IMG/VR virus record: IMGVR_UViG_3300030333_003568
Location: 1-54,445 of that record
DNA length: 54,445 nt
Source: a virus
Reading direction: 5' to 3' (one strand)
Shown: in pieces, positions 17,713-26,910 of the stretch
How the letters are laid out: every line of letters begins with the position of its first letter
How positions within the stretch are numbered: position 1 is the first letter of the stretch
Notes under the pieces: model-generated
The model's database searches: none
What the model was told of the DNA's origin: nothing
What the model saw: the letters and a program-made list of their open reading frames with translations, nothing else
Program-made: the position numbers and the translations under genes

Positions 17713-18222
17713 TTATGTAGTGCCAGATGTTATTCCTTCAGCTACAAAGCATGCACCTGAAAAATACCAACTTGTACCATCGCTAATTACTTTTACCCAA
17801 TCTCCAACAACTGATTGACCACCAACAAATGTAATAACATCTGCGTTAGCATCATATTGTCCAAGATCGTCAGCAGTTGCACAAGTAACCATTCCAATCA
17901 TTATATCAGCTCCACCATCGGTTACAATAGTGTAATTAGCTCCAGAAGGAGCTGCTTTTACAATGAAAGTATAATTAAGCCCAGCTGCTGGGGCAGGTAA
18001 GGTAGAAGCAAATTCAGTCGATGAATTTAGAAAAAAAGTTTTTCCAGATTCAGCGGCTGTAATTACATTTGCTGCTGTAACATCCTCAATCCCACTAGAA
18101 GGATTGCAAGCAATATCAATTTCAGCAGAAGTTGAATTACCCGCACCTATGTCTTTAAGGACTTGAGCTTGAGAATCGGTAATCTCACTATTAGGATTAT
18201 TAGCAACCCAGTATTTAGCCAT
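17713..18222 (-). CDS. Head decoration / fibre-like capsid protein
   Basis: The 169-residue protein (MAKYWVANNPNSEITDSQAQ...) is rich in Ala, Gly, Ser and Thr and poor in Lys. It contains the string TFIVKAAPSGANYTIVTDGG, resembling beta-sandwich head-decoration modules. It lies two genes after the major capsid protein and before the hairpin that closes this sub-operon. I infer a capsid surface protein. Confidence 0.5.
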   Translation of the reverse strand: MAKYWVANNPNSEITDSQAQVLKDIGAGNSTSAEIDIACNPSSGIEDVTAANVITAAESGKTFFLNSSTEFASTLPAPAAGLNYTFIVKAAPSGANYTIVTDGGADIMIGMVTCATADDLGQYDANADVITFVGGQSVVGDWVKVISDGTSWYFSGACFVAEGITSGTT

Positions 18223-18233
18223 AATTTAACTCC

Positions 18234-18548
18234 TTACGACTTTTTAATTACCAAACAGTATGCTGTTGCTGCTGCTAAATTAACGGCTCCACCAGTGTTG
18301 TTTGCCAACACTAATGTAACTGTATTAGCTGCTGTAACTGCTCCTCTTAGAACTAAATCAGCTACGTCTATACTAAGACTAGACATAACAAAATCTCCAA
18401 GAGCGGCTCCTGTTACTGTAATTTCTAACGCTTCTTCATCTCCATCAGCTATAGAACCAGCGTCCCAAGCTTTTGAGCCTGAAAGAGCATTAGCGAGTTG
18501 ATCAATATTAGAACCATCTTTATTTTGTCCATACATTGGAATAGCCAT
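18234..18548 (-). CDS. Capsid cement / decoration protein
   Basis: The 104-residue protein (MAIPMYGQNKDGSNIDQLAN) is dominated by Ala, Gly, Val, Thr and Leu in short strands (AVTAANTVTLVLANNTGGAV), as in small cement proteins that trimerise on HK97-type capsids. It starts 12 nt after the capsid gene. No signature motif is known to me, so the function is inferred from composition and position. Confidence 0.5.
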   Translation of the reverse strand: MAIPMYGQNKDGSNIDQLANALSGSKAWDAGSIADGDEEALEITVTGAALGDFVMSSLSIDVADLVLRGAVTAANTVTLVLANNTGGAVNLAAATAYCLVIKKS

Positions 18549-18560
18549 TCTAATACCTCC

Positions 18561-20132
18561 TTACGACCAATAAGCGTGGGCTTCTGGCATTGACCATTCC
18601 ATCCCAGCTTCTGTTTGAATTAAGTCAACCCTTCGGTCAACACCACTGTTTTCTAAGGTTTGGACTCCAACATAAATAGCCGTATCTCTATTTAAGCCAT
18701 TTCCAACAAGAGGTCTGTATGCACAATGCCTCATGTTAACAGCTAGCATTTTGACTGGGCTACCATCAAGGTGAACATTACGAGCTACATTCATATCACC
18801 ATAAGGTGTAGAGATAACTGTAATATCAACTCCCAATACCTTCTTTTTGCCAGTAATTGACATATCAGCTCTATAGTTAGGCGATATTTCAAGATTATTA
18901 GCAAAATAACCACTTAGCTTATGTAACCAATTAAAAGTAGCAGTATCTACAAAAAATAGAGATGCATTAGCATTGTTATAACGAGGGTCTAAGAAGTTAC
19001 TCATATCTTGCAAAAAGTCATCTTGAGTTTTGCTTGAGTGAGTTAAGCTAAAAATATTACCATATTGTGTAATATAATCAACAGCACCTTGAGTATACCA
19101 TTCATCACCAGAGTCATATTGAGAACCAAACAAACAACTTTGTTCAATATCCCATTTATGCTCAATCAACTTTTCACGCCAAACTCTAGCCCACTCACTT
19201 GCATCATACTTGAGGACGGTAGCACGAGTTGTGTTATCCATCGCCATAGCAGTCTTCCAAATTTGTGTACGACCATAAGCTGTCGAGAAAGGTTGATCTT
19301 TCCAAGTCTCTGGGTAACCAGAACCTTGACCATGAGCTGTTCCAACAACATAAGACCTATAGTCTTCAAGACCAGCGTTATTTGTTTCTCCTTCACCAGA
19401 GATACTTACATTGTATGTACGATCTCCAGCTGGAGCTGCTGAGTTTACACCCGCAATAACATCATGACCAGCTGATTTTGTTTTTACAACAGTTCCTTTC
19501 AAGATCGCGGCTTCTCCTTGACCATGAGCAGTTGGTGGGTTTGTAGATTCGTCTTGAAGGGTTACGCTATCTACTCTTATTATAGCATAAGAAGCTGTTT
19601 TTTGTTTAGCAGATAAAGAAGCAGATGCATTACCAAAATTTATTCTGACCATTTGGTCTTTCATATAAAATTGTGGTTGAGTTCCTGCTCCTCCGATTCT
19701 TACTTCGTTACCTGTATTTCCATAAACATTTGATATATTACCAGAATGTTTATAATCGCTCATCATCTTAACATAAACAGTAGTACCTGCTGTTTCATAA
19801 CTATCCAATTGAGTATCAATATCTGTTCCATCAAGGGTCTCAACCCACGTTGAATTGTCGTTACTAAAAGCTACAGGATATGCATACCTTTTATGAAAAG
19901 ATGGTCTGCGTTCTGTGAATTTAAATTCTGGGTCATCAGTTGGTTTCTTTGAAAGTTTAGAAACCATTCTGAAAAAAGGATCCTGAGCTATTGCTAACTC
20001 AGATACTCTATCCCCAAAATTGTATTTTCTCCGAAGCGCGCCTGTATCGAGGTCTTGACCATAGAGCGGTTGCCCAGTTGATCCACCAGAAGATACATCA
20101 GCGGTTGCTTCTAGATTAAATAAGTCAGCCAT
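18561..20132 (-). CDS. Major capsid protein
   Basis: The 523-residue protein follows portal and scaffold genes. It has the features of an HK97-fold shell protein: a helical N-arm (YGQDLDTGALRRKYNFGDRV), a central region with DASEWARVWREKLIEHKWDI, and a C-terminal PYGDMNVARNVHLDGSPVKM with RHCAYRPLVGNGLNRDTAIY followed by an ending EAGMEWSMPEAHAYWS. The gene has higher G+C and less biased A/T wobble than the early genes, as expected for a heavily expressed product. Order and length support the call strongly. Confidence 0.85.
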   Translation of the reverse strand: MADLFNLEATADVSSGGSTGQPLYGQDLDTGALRRKYNFGDRVSELAIAQDPFFRMVSKLSKKPTDDPEFKFTERRPSFHKRYAYPVAFSNDNSTWVETLDGTDIDTQLDSYETAGTTVYVKMMSDYKHSGNISNVYGNTGNEVRIGGAGTQPQFYMKDQMVRINFGNASASLSAKQKTASYAIIRVDSVTLQDESTNPPTAHGQGEAAILKGTVVKTKSAGHDVIAGVNSAAPAGDRTYNVSISGEGETNNAGLEDYRSYVVGTAHGQGSGYPETWKDQPFSTAYGRTQIWKTAMAMDNTTRATVLKYDASEWARVWREKLIEHKWDIEQSCLFGSQYDSGDEWYTQGAVDYITQYGNIFSLTHSSKTQDDFLQDMSNFLDPRYNNANASLFFVDTATFNWLHKLSGYFANNLEISPNYRADMSITGKKKVLGVDITVISTPYGDMNVARNVHLDGSPVKMLAVNMRHCAYRPLVGNGLNRDTAIYVGVQTLENSGVDRRVDLIQTEAGMEWSMPEAHAYWS

Positions 20133-20174
20133 TTGACTTACTCCTTATTTTAGAGTTAAAGCATCTGGCTATGA

Positions 20175-20189
20175 CTGAAAAAAGTTCAG
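20175..20189 (-). promoter_or_regulatory. Hairpin between scaffold and capsid genes
   Basis: On the minus strand CTGAA-ctttt-TTCAG forms a 5-bp stem, extended by flanking AGC/GCT bases. It lies in the 60-nt gap before the capsid gene. Its A/T loop and location suggest an mRNA-stability or attenuation element, which would help explain different scaffold and capsid levels. Short stems like this also occur by chance. Confidence 0.3.
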
Positions 20190-20192
20190 CTA

Positions 20193-21035
20193 TTAACCAA
20201 ATGCAGATTCAAGATTCTTGTCAATCCCCAAAATGGCATCAAATAACTCATCTTCTGGATCAGAAATTACAGAAGCAGAACCGTTACTAGCTAATGACTT
20301 AGGTTTCATCTGAGTATTTTTAATATGCTCAGAAGCTTTTTCAGTTACACCAGCTGATCGTGGTTCTTGAATAGGTTCGTTACTTTCTCTTTGTTTAAGA
20401 TAATAAATATCATCAAGAGATAACTTCCTAGAATCTGCATAGTTTTTAAACTCTTTCCATTCGTCTTCGTTAAGACCATGTTTTTCTTTAAAAGAATTTA
20501 TTTCTGAATTAATTTGAGCTTCTTGTCGCTGCTTTCCTAATTCATTCTTCATTCTTTGTTGAACAACCCTATCTATGGTAGAGTTCAGAACTTTTGCTGA
20601 ATCACTTTCAAGATTTGTTACAGCTTCATCCGCGTCAAAGATAAAATCTTCTGGAAGATCAAGCTTTTCTGTTACACTTTGTGGGGTTTGACCGCCACCC
20701 TCGAAATAACTTCTCACATGATTAATTAATTCGGGGTCTTTTCGCATTTCGTCAAGTATAGGTAAATATGGTTCTAGTTCCTTCAGACGGGTGTTAAGCC
20801 GTTTTCCTTCTTTACTAGAATCAGCATACCTTTTTTTAAGAGTCTCGACATCCTCTTGCTGAACTTCACTAACAACATTTTCTTTGTTATCAGAAACAGT
20901 TTGTGAAGAATCATCACTTTCAAGAATACCTCCATTAACTTCTGCATCTAATGATGAGAAGAAATCAGAAGGACTTGTAGAGCCTTGTACTTCATTGGGG
21001 GCTTCGGTTGAAGCGTTGCCTTGAGTTTGAGCCAT
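20193..21035 (-). CDS. Capsid scaffold protein
   Basis: The 280-residue protein is acidic at the N-terminus and strongly helical and Glu/Lys-rich in the middle (QQEDVETLKKRYADSSKEGK). It ends with a short acidic region (DPEDELFDAILGIDKNLESA). That composition, together with its exact position between portal and capsid genes, fits a scaffolding protein that templates procapsid assembly and then leaves. No protease motif is visible, so exit is likely not by self-cleavage. Confidence 0.75.
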   Translation of the reverse strand: MAQTQGNASTEAPNEVQGSTSPSDFFSSLDAEVNGGILESDDSSQTVSDNKENVVSEVQQEDVETLKKRYADSSKEGKRLNTRLKELEPYLPILDEMRKDPELINHVRSYFEGGGQTPQSVTEKLDLPEDFIFDADEAVTNLESDSAKVLNSTIDRVVQQRMKNELGKQRQEAQINSEINSFKEKHGLNEDEWKEFKNYADSRKLSLDDIYYLKQRESNEPIQEPRSAGVTEKASEHIKNTQMKPKSLASNGSASVISDPEDELFDAILGIDKNLESAFG

Positions 21036-21068
21036 AAGTTTTTTTTCCTTGTTTACAATTAGAATTTA

Positions 21069-23288
21069 TTAATTAGTTTTGTCTTGTTCCAATTCTTTTT
21101 CTGTTTTCTTTTTTAGATCATCTTGCATCAATTTTCTATAATATTTTTGTTGAGCTTCTGTTTCTAATACATCTTTTTTAATTTCATTTGAACCAACACC
21201 TATTTGATGTCTTATTCCAGCTTGTACCAATTGACGTTTTAATGTTTCGTTTTCACCCATTTTATCTTTCATTTGAGATTCTAGAGATTGGATTTGTTGT
21301 TGCAATTGAGCATAAAGAGATTTTCTTTCTAGAATTTGTTCTTTACCTCTAACATCTGTTTCAGAAAGCATAGCAACATCATCAATAAGACCAGCTTGAA
21401 ACCATCTAAAATATTCTTCAAGTAAAGCCCACCTATTTAATGGCATAACTGCTCCAGCTACAATTCTTATATCAAATCTAGACGAAGCATAATCATTCCA
21501 AAGTTGAACTTGATCCCCATAATCATTATAAATTGGAATATTAATTCTTGTTTCTTTTTCATCATAATCGCCAGCTGTGTTTGGTTGAACTATTCTAAAT
21601 ACCTTATCTATTTTATAATGAGCTTGAGAATGTTGTTTAAAAATTTCCCCAGTATGTTCAAGAGCAGGTTCTAATACGCTATTCATCCAAGCTTTTATTC
21701 TTCTAGTTCCAAACTCATCATTAGCAAGTAAACCTCTGTATGTTTCAGCTTGTTCTTGAGTAAAGCCCATCATAGCACTTGGAATACCAGCTATATACTC
21801 CATATCTGATTTACCTTCTTGCGTAACGGTAAAAAAAGCATTATTAATTGGAGCTGGCAATACTGGAGTTGGAGGTGTAAAACCAGGTCTGTATTTTAAT
21901 AAAGCACCTGGAGCTGATGAGTATTGTTCCCATTCATCTTCTGGAACACTTCCCTCTTCATATATCCATCTAAGATTGGAAGCAAGGTTTGCATTGTGAA
22001 GCATAACTTGATGAGCCTTATTAACTTCTTGTTGTTTTCCTATCATTGGTATAACTGCTGACATTGGATATGGAGTACCAGTATATAAATAAGGTACTGG
22101 TATTATAGGATAGTCAGTTATTGGTAATATGTATTCATACATAGTAACATCAGAACCAAGAGAACAAGATACCTTAACTCTTTTTTCATAGAATTTTACG
22201 CTATCAATTATAGTTTTTGCAACTTGCTCATTTTCAATTAAAAGTTTATATTCTTTTTCAGTAACAACTTTTGATTCTGTTCTATTTAATTCTTCTTGAG
22301 CTGCGTAATCAATTTCAGATTTCTTTCTTTCTATTCCGTACTTTAAAGCTTCTTCAGCTTTTTTTATTTCGAGCAATGCTCTTTCTTCTATTATTTCACC
22401 AGCTTGAAGTTGGCGATCTATTGACAATATAGCTTCTTTTGTTGCCACTTGAGATTCTTCTATAAATGATTTTAATTTTTGCTCTGAAACTATTTTTACA
22501 TTTTTCATATCCTCATCAGATGGATACATTTGTATTGTAAGATTGTAAAAAGGAACTCTTATTTTTTCAAAACATTCATAATAATCAATTATTTGATCTT
22601 TTGCACCTTCAGAATCAACGCTTGTTCCAATATCTTCATGTATAATAGCGTCTGAAGAATTTCTATCAACCATTGAATAAGATTGCATCCTTCCTTGTTC
22701 TGATGCTTTATTTATTTTACGAATATGTTCTGGGAACATTTGTTTAAGTTGATTTTTAGGAACTGCTTTTTTAACAATAATAAAAGAAGCATCTCTTAAA
22801 AGAAAATCTCTACTCATAGGATCAGGGTAAACATCATAAGGGTCTATTCTTTTAAATACCACATCCCCCTTACCATTATCAAGATCAGTATCTACATCTA
22901 TAAAAAAATAACCAACACCTTTAGCAAGAGCGTCTAAGATAACACTGCCGTAAACAGCTTTGCCATTTGAAATATTCCAACAATAGTCAGATATATCACT
23001 ATGTATTTGAGCTATGTTAGTATCACTTCCATCAACAGCTACTGCTTTCCATCTAGGATTATTAGCAGTTACAAAATATTTCATTGTTTCAATAATAGGA
23101 GTTATCCTATTTATTTGAAAAGTAGGCATACCAGCTTCTTCTAAAGCATCTTTTTCATCTTCTGTTAATTGGTCATTAAGATAAAAATCATATCCTTTTT
23201 GACTTTGAGACTGCCATTTAATTCTTTCATCAGAATTAGCAGAATTAAACATATTATATATTCTTTCACTTGTTTTTGTTTTAGCCAT
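21069..23288 (-). CDS. Portal protein, P22-like
   Basis: The 739-residue portal forms the dodecameric DNA channel at one vertex. It has the P22-type opening, WQSQSQKGYDFYLNDQLTED then EAGMPTFQINRITPIIETMK and NNPRWKAVAVDGSD. These are followed by the FKRIDPYDVYPDP block and, near residues 420-520, YPIIPVPYLYTGTPYPMSAV with GIPSAMMGFTQEQAETYRG. The C-terminus is a long charged coiled coil (YAQLQQQIQSLESQMKDKMG). The length matches P22 gp1 (725 residues). It lies directly after the large terminase gene. Confidence 0.85.
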   Translation of the reverse strand: MAKTKTSERIYNMFNSANSDERIKWQSQSQKGYDFYLNDQLTEDEKDALEEAGMPTFQINRITPIIETMKYFVTANNPRWKAVAVDGSDTNIAQIHSDISDYCWNISNGKAVYGSVILDALAKGVGYFFIDVDTDLDNGKGDVVFKRIDPYDVYPDPMSRDFLLRDASFIIVKKAVPKNQLKQMFPEHIRKINKASEQGRMQSYSMVDRNSSDAIIHEDIGTSVDSEGAKDQIIDYYECFEKIRVPFYNLTIQMYPSDEDMKNVKIVSEQKLKSFIEESQVATKEAILSIDRQLQAGEIIEERALLEIKKAEEALKYGIERKKSEIDYAAQEELNRTESKVVTEKEYKLLIENEQVAKTIIDSVKFYEKRVKVSCSLGSDVTMYEYILPITDYPIIPVPYLYTGTPYPMSAVIPMIGKQQEVNKAHQVMLHNANLASNLRWIYEEGSVPEDEWEQYSSAPGALLKYRPGFTPPTPVLPAPINNAFFTVTQEGKSDMEYIAGIPSAMMGFTQEQAETYRGLLANDEFGTRRIKAWMNSVLEPALEHTGEIFKQHSQAHYKIDKVFRIVQPNTAGDYDEKETRINIPIYNDYGDQVQLWNDYASSRFDIRIVAGAVMPLNRWALLEEYFRWFQAGLIDDVAMLSETDVRGKEQILERKSLYAQLQQQIQSLESQMKDKMGENETLKRQLVQAGIRHQIGVGSNEIKKDVLETEAQQKYYRKLMQDDLKKKTEKELEQDKTN

Positions 23289-23315
23289 TTTAATTATCCG
23301 TATAAAATTTTATTA

Positions 23316-24911
23316 TTAAGCAACTATCCAAGCCTTTGCTTTTCTCTTTGGTTTGATCCATTTTCTTTCTTTTCCTTGATTTGATTGTTTTAAATTTGGG
23401 GGGAAAGCGTGCAAAAGCGCATAGAAAAGTGTTTCAATAGTATCATCATGTGCCATTTTTGACCCAAAAGTAACGATTTCGTGTTTTAAATCAAACATAT
23501 TATCCCTTAAATATACTGTTCCCGTACTAAACCTACCAGATAAACCAGAATATATCTTATTTCTTTTTTCTCTTCCACCTGGTTTTTCAGGGATTACCGC
23601 TATTTCAAACTTATTTTCTATTCTTCTTCTTTCATTTAAAGCTTGAAATACCGATCTATTCATAGCGACATCTTCAACTGTACTAGATGTACAATGGTAT
23701 TTTTGATGCATTTCCATTATGTAATCAACTACACCTTTTTTTCCTGTAAGAGTTCCATCAACTCCTCTTGCTCCGACAGTTGGTATTGAGCGATGTCTTT
23801 CGTATTCAAGAACATAAGCATTATTATTGGGGTCAATTGCCACAGCCATAATAACAGAAAAGTCTGAATTTCTTGTATCTATATCTGTGGCTGGGTCGCA
23901 TCCAATAAATGTATTACATGGTATTTGTTCACCATCTATTATTAAATAATTTATATCATCTTCATTTTTATAATAGCCTTCCCAATATTTTACATAATTA
24001 TTTCCCCAAAGAGCATCTTCTTCATTTTGAACTTCTAGTTCATATTCTTGGTAATAACCTTGTCCTCTTCCAGCTTCTTCATATTCTTTTTTAATTTTTA
24101 AAAGTTTTTCTTTTGGCATATAAGAAGCCCACAATACACCACCTTTCATTTCTGGTTGAGTTGATTTGTATGTAATTACATCCCATGTATATTTAGATTT
24201 ATTATCTGCTTTTTCATATCCATCTAATATATTTTGACACAAGCTATCATAATGAACTGGTGTTCCTGCAAATATTAATCTACCGCTATTAACATCTAAA
24301 GCAGGTCTAACTCCATTATATACAATATTCTTTATCTTTTCTCTAGCATCTTGAGTTACTGTATTTGTTTCACTTTCAGTATCATCAAGGGCAACAATAT
24401 CATATCTTTTTCCTAAATAGTTTTCACCACGAACACTTGAAAGATTTGAACGACTTATTAATTTAGCTTTTGTATTTGTTACAATATCAGTTTCAGTCCA
24501 CTTTTCTCCAACAATATCTCCAAAATAATATTTAATCATATCATTTGTTTGGAAATGTTGTTTAATGTATTGAAGATTTAAAATTGATTTTCTATGATTA
24601 TCAGAAACCCAACCCATAAATAAAAACTCATCTTGAGGTTTAAATAATATTTTATGCATTAAAAATGTTTTAAATAACTGAGTTTTAGCACTTCCTCTAG
24701 GAAGTATTAATGCAAGTGATCTTGTAGTCTTTTCAAGTAGAGCATCTGCTATTTCATAATGGAACTGGGGAGATTCGGACTTTCCAAAATCCCCTGGCAA
24801 GAATAATTTACCAAAAGCAATCAAATCATGCCGCGCTATGTCAAGAACTTCATTTGCTCTTGAAACATTATTATTATTAATATTTACTTTTTGTACTTGC
24901 TTCTTTTCCAT
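23316..24911 (-). CDS. terL: Terminase large subunit
   Basis: This 531-residue packaging motor has an ATPase with Walker A PRGSAKT (residues 71-77) and Walker B DIVALDD (171-177). The RNase H-like nuclease has metal ligands at D339 (FIGCDPATD), E413/D414 (STVEDVAM) and a later AHDDTIE. It pumps DNA into the procapsid through the portal and cuts at the end of packaging. Its start overlaps the phosphoesterase gene by 28 nt. The order small subunit, phosphoesterase, large subunit, portal is compact and unbroken. Confidence 0.9.
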   Translation of the reverse strand: MEKKQVQKVNINNNNVSRANEVLDIARHDLIAFGKLFLPGDFGKSESPQFHYEIADALLEKTTRSLALILPRGSAKTQLFKTFLMHKILFKPQDEFLFMGWVSDNHRKSILNLQYIKQHFQTNDMIKYYFGDIVGEKWTETDIVTNTKAKLISRSNLSSVRGENYLGKRYDIVALDDTESETNTVTQDAREKIKNIVYNGVRPALDVNSGRLIFAGTPVHYDSLCQNILDGYEKADNKSKYTWDVITYKSTQPEMKGGVLWASYMPKEKLLKIKKEYEEAGRGQGYYQEYELEVQNEEDALWGNNYVKYWEGYYKNEDDINYLIIDGEQIPCNTFIGCDPATDIDTRNSDFSVIMAVAIDPNNNAYVLEYERHRSIPTVGARGVDGTLTGKKGVVDYIMEMHQKYHCTSSTVEDVAMNRSVFQALNERRRIENKFEIAVIPEKPGGREKRNKIYSGLSGRFSTGTVYLRDNMFDLKHEIVTFGSKMAHDDTIETLFYALLHAFPPNLKQSNQGKERKWIKPKRKAKAWIVA

Positions 24912-25951
24912 GTTAAATATTCAGCTGCTTCAACTGGGTCAAATATAGTAGTAATTAACCTATTATCGGAATCATCAAAACGAGGGTCTATAATAGTTAC
25001 TGGACAATTAAATATATTTTTATCATCTAATCCTAATTTATCAGCATAATTATCAATCATTTTAAAAGAAGCTACTTGAATACCATGACTAATTAATCCA
25101 CTTGAGGGGTCTTTTAAAACTTGGTATCCAGAAACATGAGTATGTCCGCAAGTAAGTATGTGATCACGCCATCCTGTTTGGATTGCTCTAGACACACCAT
25201 GAGCGGTGTTCCAAATAGAATTACCTTTAAAAGTATGCCTTGCATTTATCCTAACTTGTTTACCATTGGGAAATCTTAAATTCATCCTAGCTCCCCATCT
25301 TTCATACACTCCTCGATGATCCCTCATTAAAAATTCTAATGGGTCTCCATCACCAGACCAAACATCGTGATTACCAGCTACTAAGTATATCCAACTTAAT
25401 TTAGATACAAAGTATTCAGTAAGTCTCCAAGACTCCTTTGCGCTTGTAGATTGTTGTGAGTACAAAGCAGCTAATCTTCCTACCCAATTATTTTGTATAT
25501 CTCCAAGATTTCCTGCAAACATTCCATCTGTTTTATTAATAAGGTCTGTGTAGGCAAGTATTTGAGATATATCAGTGCCATCATCGTCTATATGAGGGTC
25601 TCCAAAATGAGCAATTCCTATTGCCCCATCAATATTAATATCAACATTTATTAACCCTTTTTGTTTTCTTGCACCTTTTTTTACTTCAAACTTTCTTTTT
25701 CTATGAGATATTAATTCATCTATCGGAAGGTCTTCTACTGCATCTTCATATTTTTGCTCTACTTTAAATTTGGGAGGTTCAATAATATCTGGATTTAATG
25801 TTCTAGAACCGCAAGAATAACATTTCCATAATTGTTTTCTAGGCTTTGTGGCTCTGTATTTATGTCCATCTTTTCTTAAAGCCCTTCCTTTGCATTTTGG
25901 ACACCCTATAATCGCCCCTTCATCATTCATTGTAAAATCATCTACAGCCAT
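24884..25951 (-). CDS. Calcineurin-like metallophosphoesterase with zinc ribbon
   Basis: The 355-residue protein fuses an N-terminal zinc ribbon (C17xxC20 and C44xxC47, GCPKC and CYSCG) to a calcineurin-type phosphoesterase. The metal and catalytic motifs are all present: GDPH (117-120), GNLGD with D151, GNHD (193-196), H239 and GHTH (269-272). Such enzymes cut phosphodiesters or act as nucleases. Lying between the two terminase subunits, with an N-terminal zinc ribbon suited to nucleic-acid contact, it could trim or process DNA during packaging. Neither substrate nor role is shown by the sequence. Confidence 0.8.
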   Translation of the reverse strand: MAVDDFTMNDEGAIIGCPKCKGRALRKDGHKYRATKPRKQLWKCYSCGSRTLNPDIIEPPKFKVEQKYEDAVEDLPIDELISHRKRKFEVKKGARKQKGLINVDINIDGAIGIAHFGDPHIDDDGTDISQILAYTDLINKTDGMFAGNLGDIQNNWVGRLAALYSQQSTSAKESWRLTEYFVSKLSWIYLVAGNHDVWSGDGDPLEFLMRDHRGVYERWGARMNLRFPNGKQVRINARHTFKGNSIWNTAHGVSRAIQTGWRDHILTCGHTHVSGYQVLKDPSSGLISHGIQVASFKMIDNYADKLGLDDKNIFNCPVTIIDPRFDDSDNRLITTIFDPVEAAEYLTWKRSKYKK

Positions 25952-26461
25952 TTAACTATCCTCCGTTTTTTCTTCTATTTGATTTTGAGGATTTCTAACA
26001 GCTCCTTGCAATTGATCTTGTGAAAAACCAGCAAACAAACCAACGGCTGAATTGTTTTTCTTTGTATTATTTGATGTTCCAATAATTTTTCCTAATTCTT
26101 TAGCAGATTGTAAAACTATATTATCATCTGGGCTACTATCAGCAAGCATCTTTAATCTACTAAGGACATATTCATGATCTATTCCCATTCCTTTGGCAAT
26201 ATCATTTACACCTTTTTCTATTTCATCCATTACTCTCTCCTGTTTTAATAATAGGACTGCTTTGTTTTTTGCTTTTTGAAAGTCATCTGTCCCGTATACA
26301 TTTTTTACAGCATCTACAGCTGGTTGCCCTGTCATTACTTGAGTAGCAAAAAGCTGTTCTTTTTTAGTAATTTTTTTTCTGGAATTAAAATTTGAGTTTG
26401 AATTTTTAAGTTTCTTAGAAAATGTGTATCTGTTTGGATGTTGGTTAAAATCCGTATCCAT
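25952..26461 (-). CDS. terS: Terminase small subunit (ATG-started part)
   Basis: The helical protein of 169 residues shows the small-terminase pattern of a helix-turn-helix start (KKITKKEQLFATQVMTGQPA, VDAVKNVYG) followed by KNKAVLLLKQERVMDEIEKG. It recognises the packaging site and stimulates the large subunit. The ATG at 26461 has no ribosome site and the frame is open for 93 more codons upstream with protein-like sequence, so this ATG is probably internal. The gene is likely expressed from the upstream 71-residue frame by a -1 shift (see the entry at 26462-26740). It directly abuts the phosphoesterase gene. Confidence 0.7.
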   Translation of the reverse strand: MDTDFNQHPNRYTFSKKLKNSNSNFNSRKKITKKEQLFATQVMTGQPAVDAVKNVYGTDDFQKAKNKAVLLLKQERVMDEIEKGVNDIAKGMGIDHEYVLSRLKMLADSSPDDNIVLQSAKELGKIIGTSNNTKKNNSAVGLFAGFSQDQLQGAVRNPQNQIEEKTEDS

Positions 26462-26740
26462 ATAAGCTTTGTCATTAAGAAGAAAGCTGCCAACAACAGT
26501 CCTTACATAACACTTATTAGATTTATAATTATTGGTATCTTTAGGATGATTAATATTCCCTCTCTTTAATATCTGAACTATACCTTTATCATCAGCTTCA
26601 ACCCAGTCTCCTTCTTTTGGATTGTCTTTCCAGTACTTTATTTCACTATCGTTATGAAGCTTAAATTCATCAGAATCATTATAAACAAAGTGTTTTACCC
26701 CTTTGATTTCTCTAGACTCGATAATCTTTCCCTTTCTTTT
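26462..26740 (-). other. Open extension of terS and candidate -1 frameshift site
   Basis: The terS frame stays open upstream to 26740 without ATG, GTG or TTG, and encodes VKHFVYNDSDEFKLHNDSEI and YWKDNPKEGDWVEADDKGI, which read as a genuine protein. The upstream 71-codon frame ends TCA AAG GGG TAA. The bases A AAG GGG (26704-26698) form an X XXY YYZ slippery heptamer directly before its stop. A -1 slip there reads AAA GGG GTA AAA CAC into terS, giving a 319-residue fusion. Alternatives are one missing G in the assembly, or an ATT start at 26725. Confidence 0.6.
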
Positions 26741-26910
26741 TTATCATCAAGTGCTTTTGCTAATCCCTTTATGAGTGTATTTACTTCTTTTGGAATTACA
26801 TATATTATATTGTCTATTTCGACTGGAATGTAATCAGAAGCAAGACCAGATAAAATAAATTCTTGCCCTTCTATTGGTAGGTGTTGAATCTCTTTTATTA
26901 GTTTACCCAT
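26695..26910 (-). CDS. N-terminal segment of the terminase small-subunit fusion, or separate small protein
   Basis: This is a 71-residue frame, MGKLIKEIQHLPIEGQEFIL through KERERLSSLEKSKG, and the first gene of the late block. I recognise no family for this piece alone. It begins 16 nt inside the divergent control region and stops directly after the AAAGGGG slippery sequence, in the -1 position relative to the terminase small-subunit frame. If the shift occurs, this segment supplies the N-terminus of the fused protein. If not, it is a free micro-protein. Confidence 0.6.
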   Translation of the reverse strand: MGKLIKEIQHLPIEGQEFILSGLASDYIPVEIDNIIYVIPKEVNTLIKGLAKALDDKKERERLSSLEKSKG

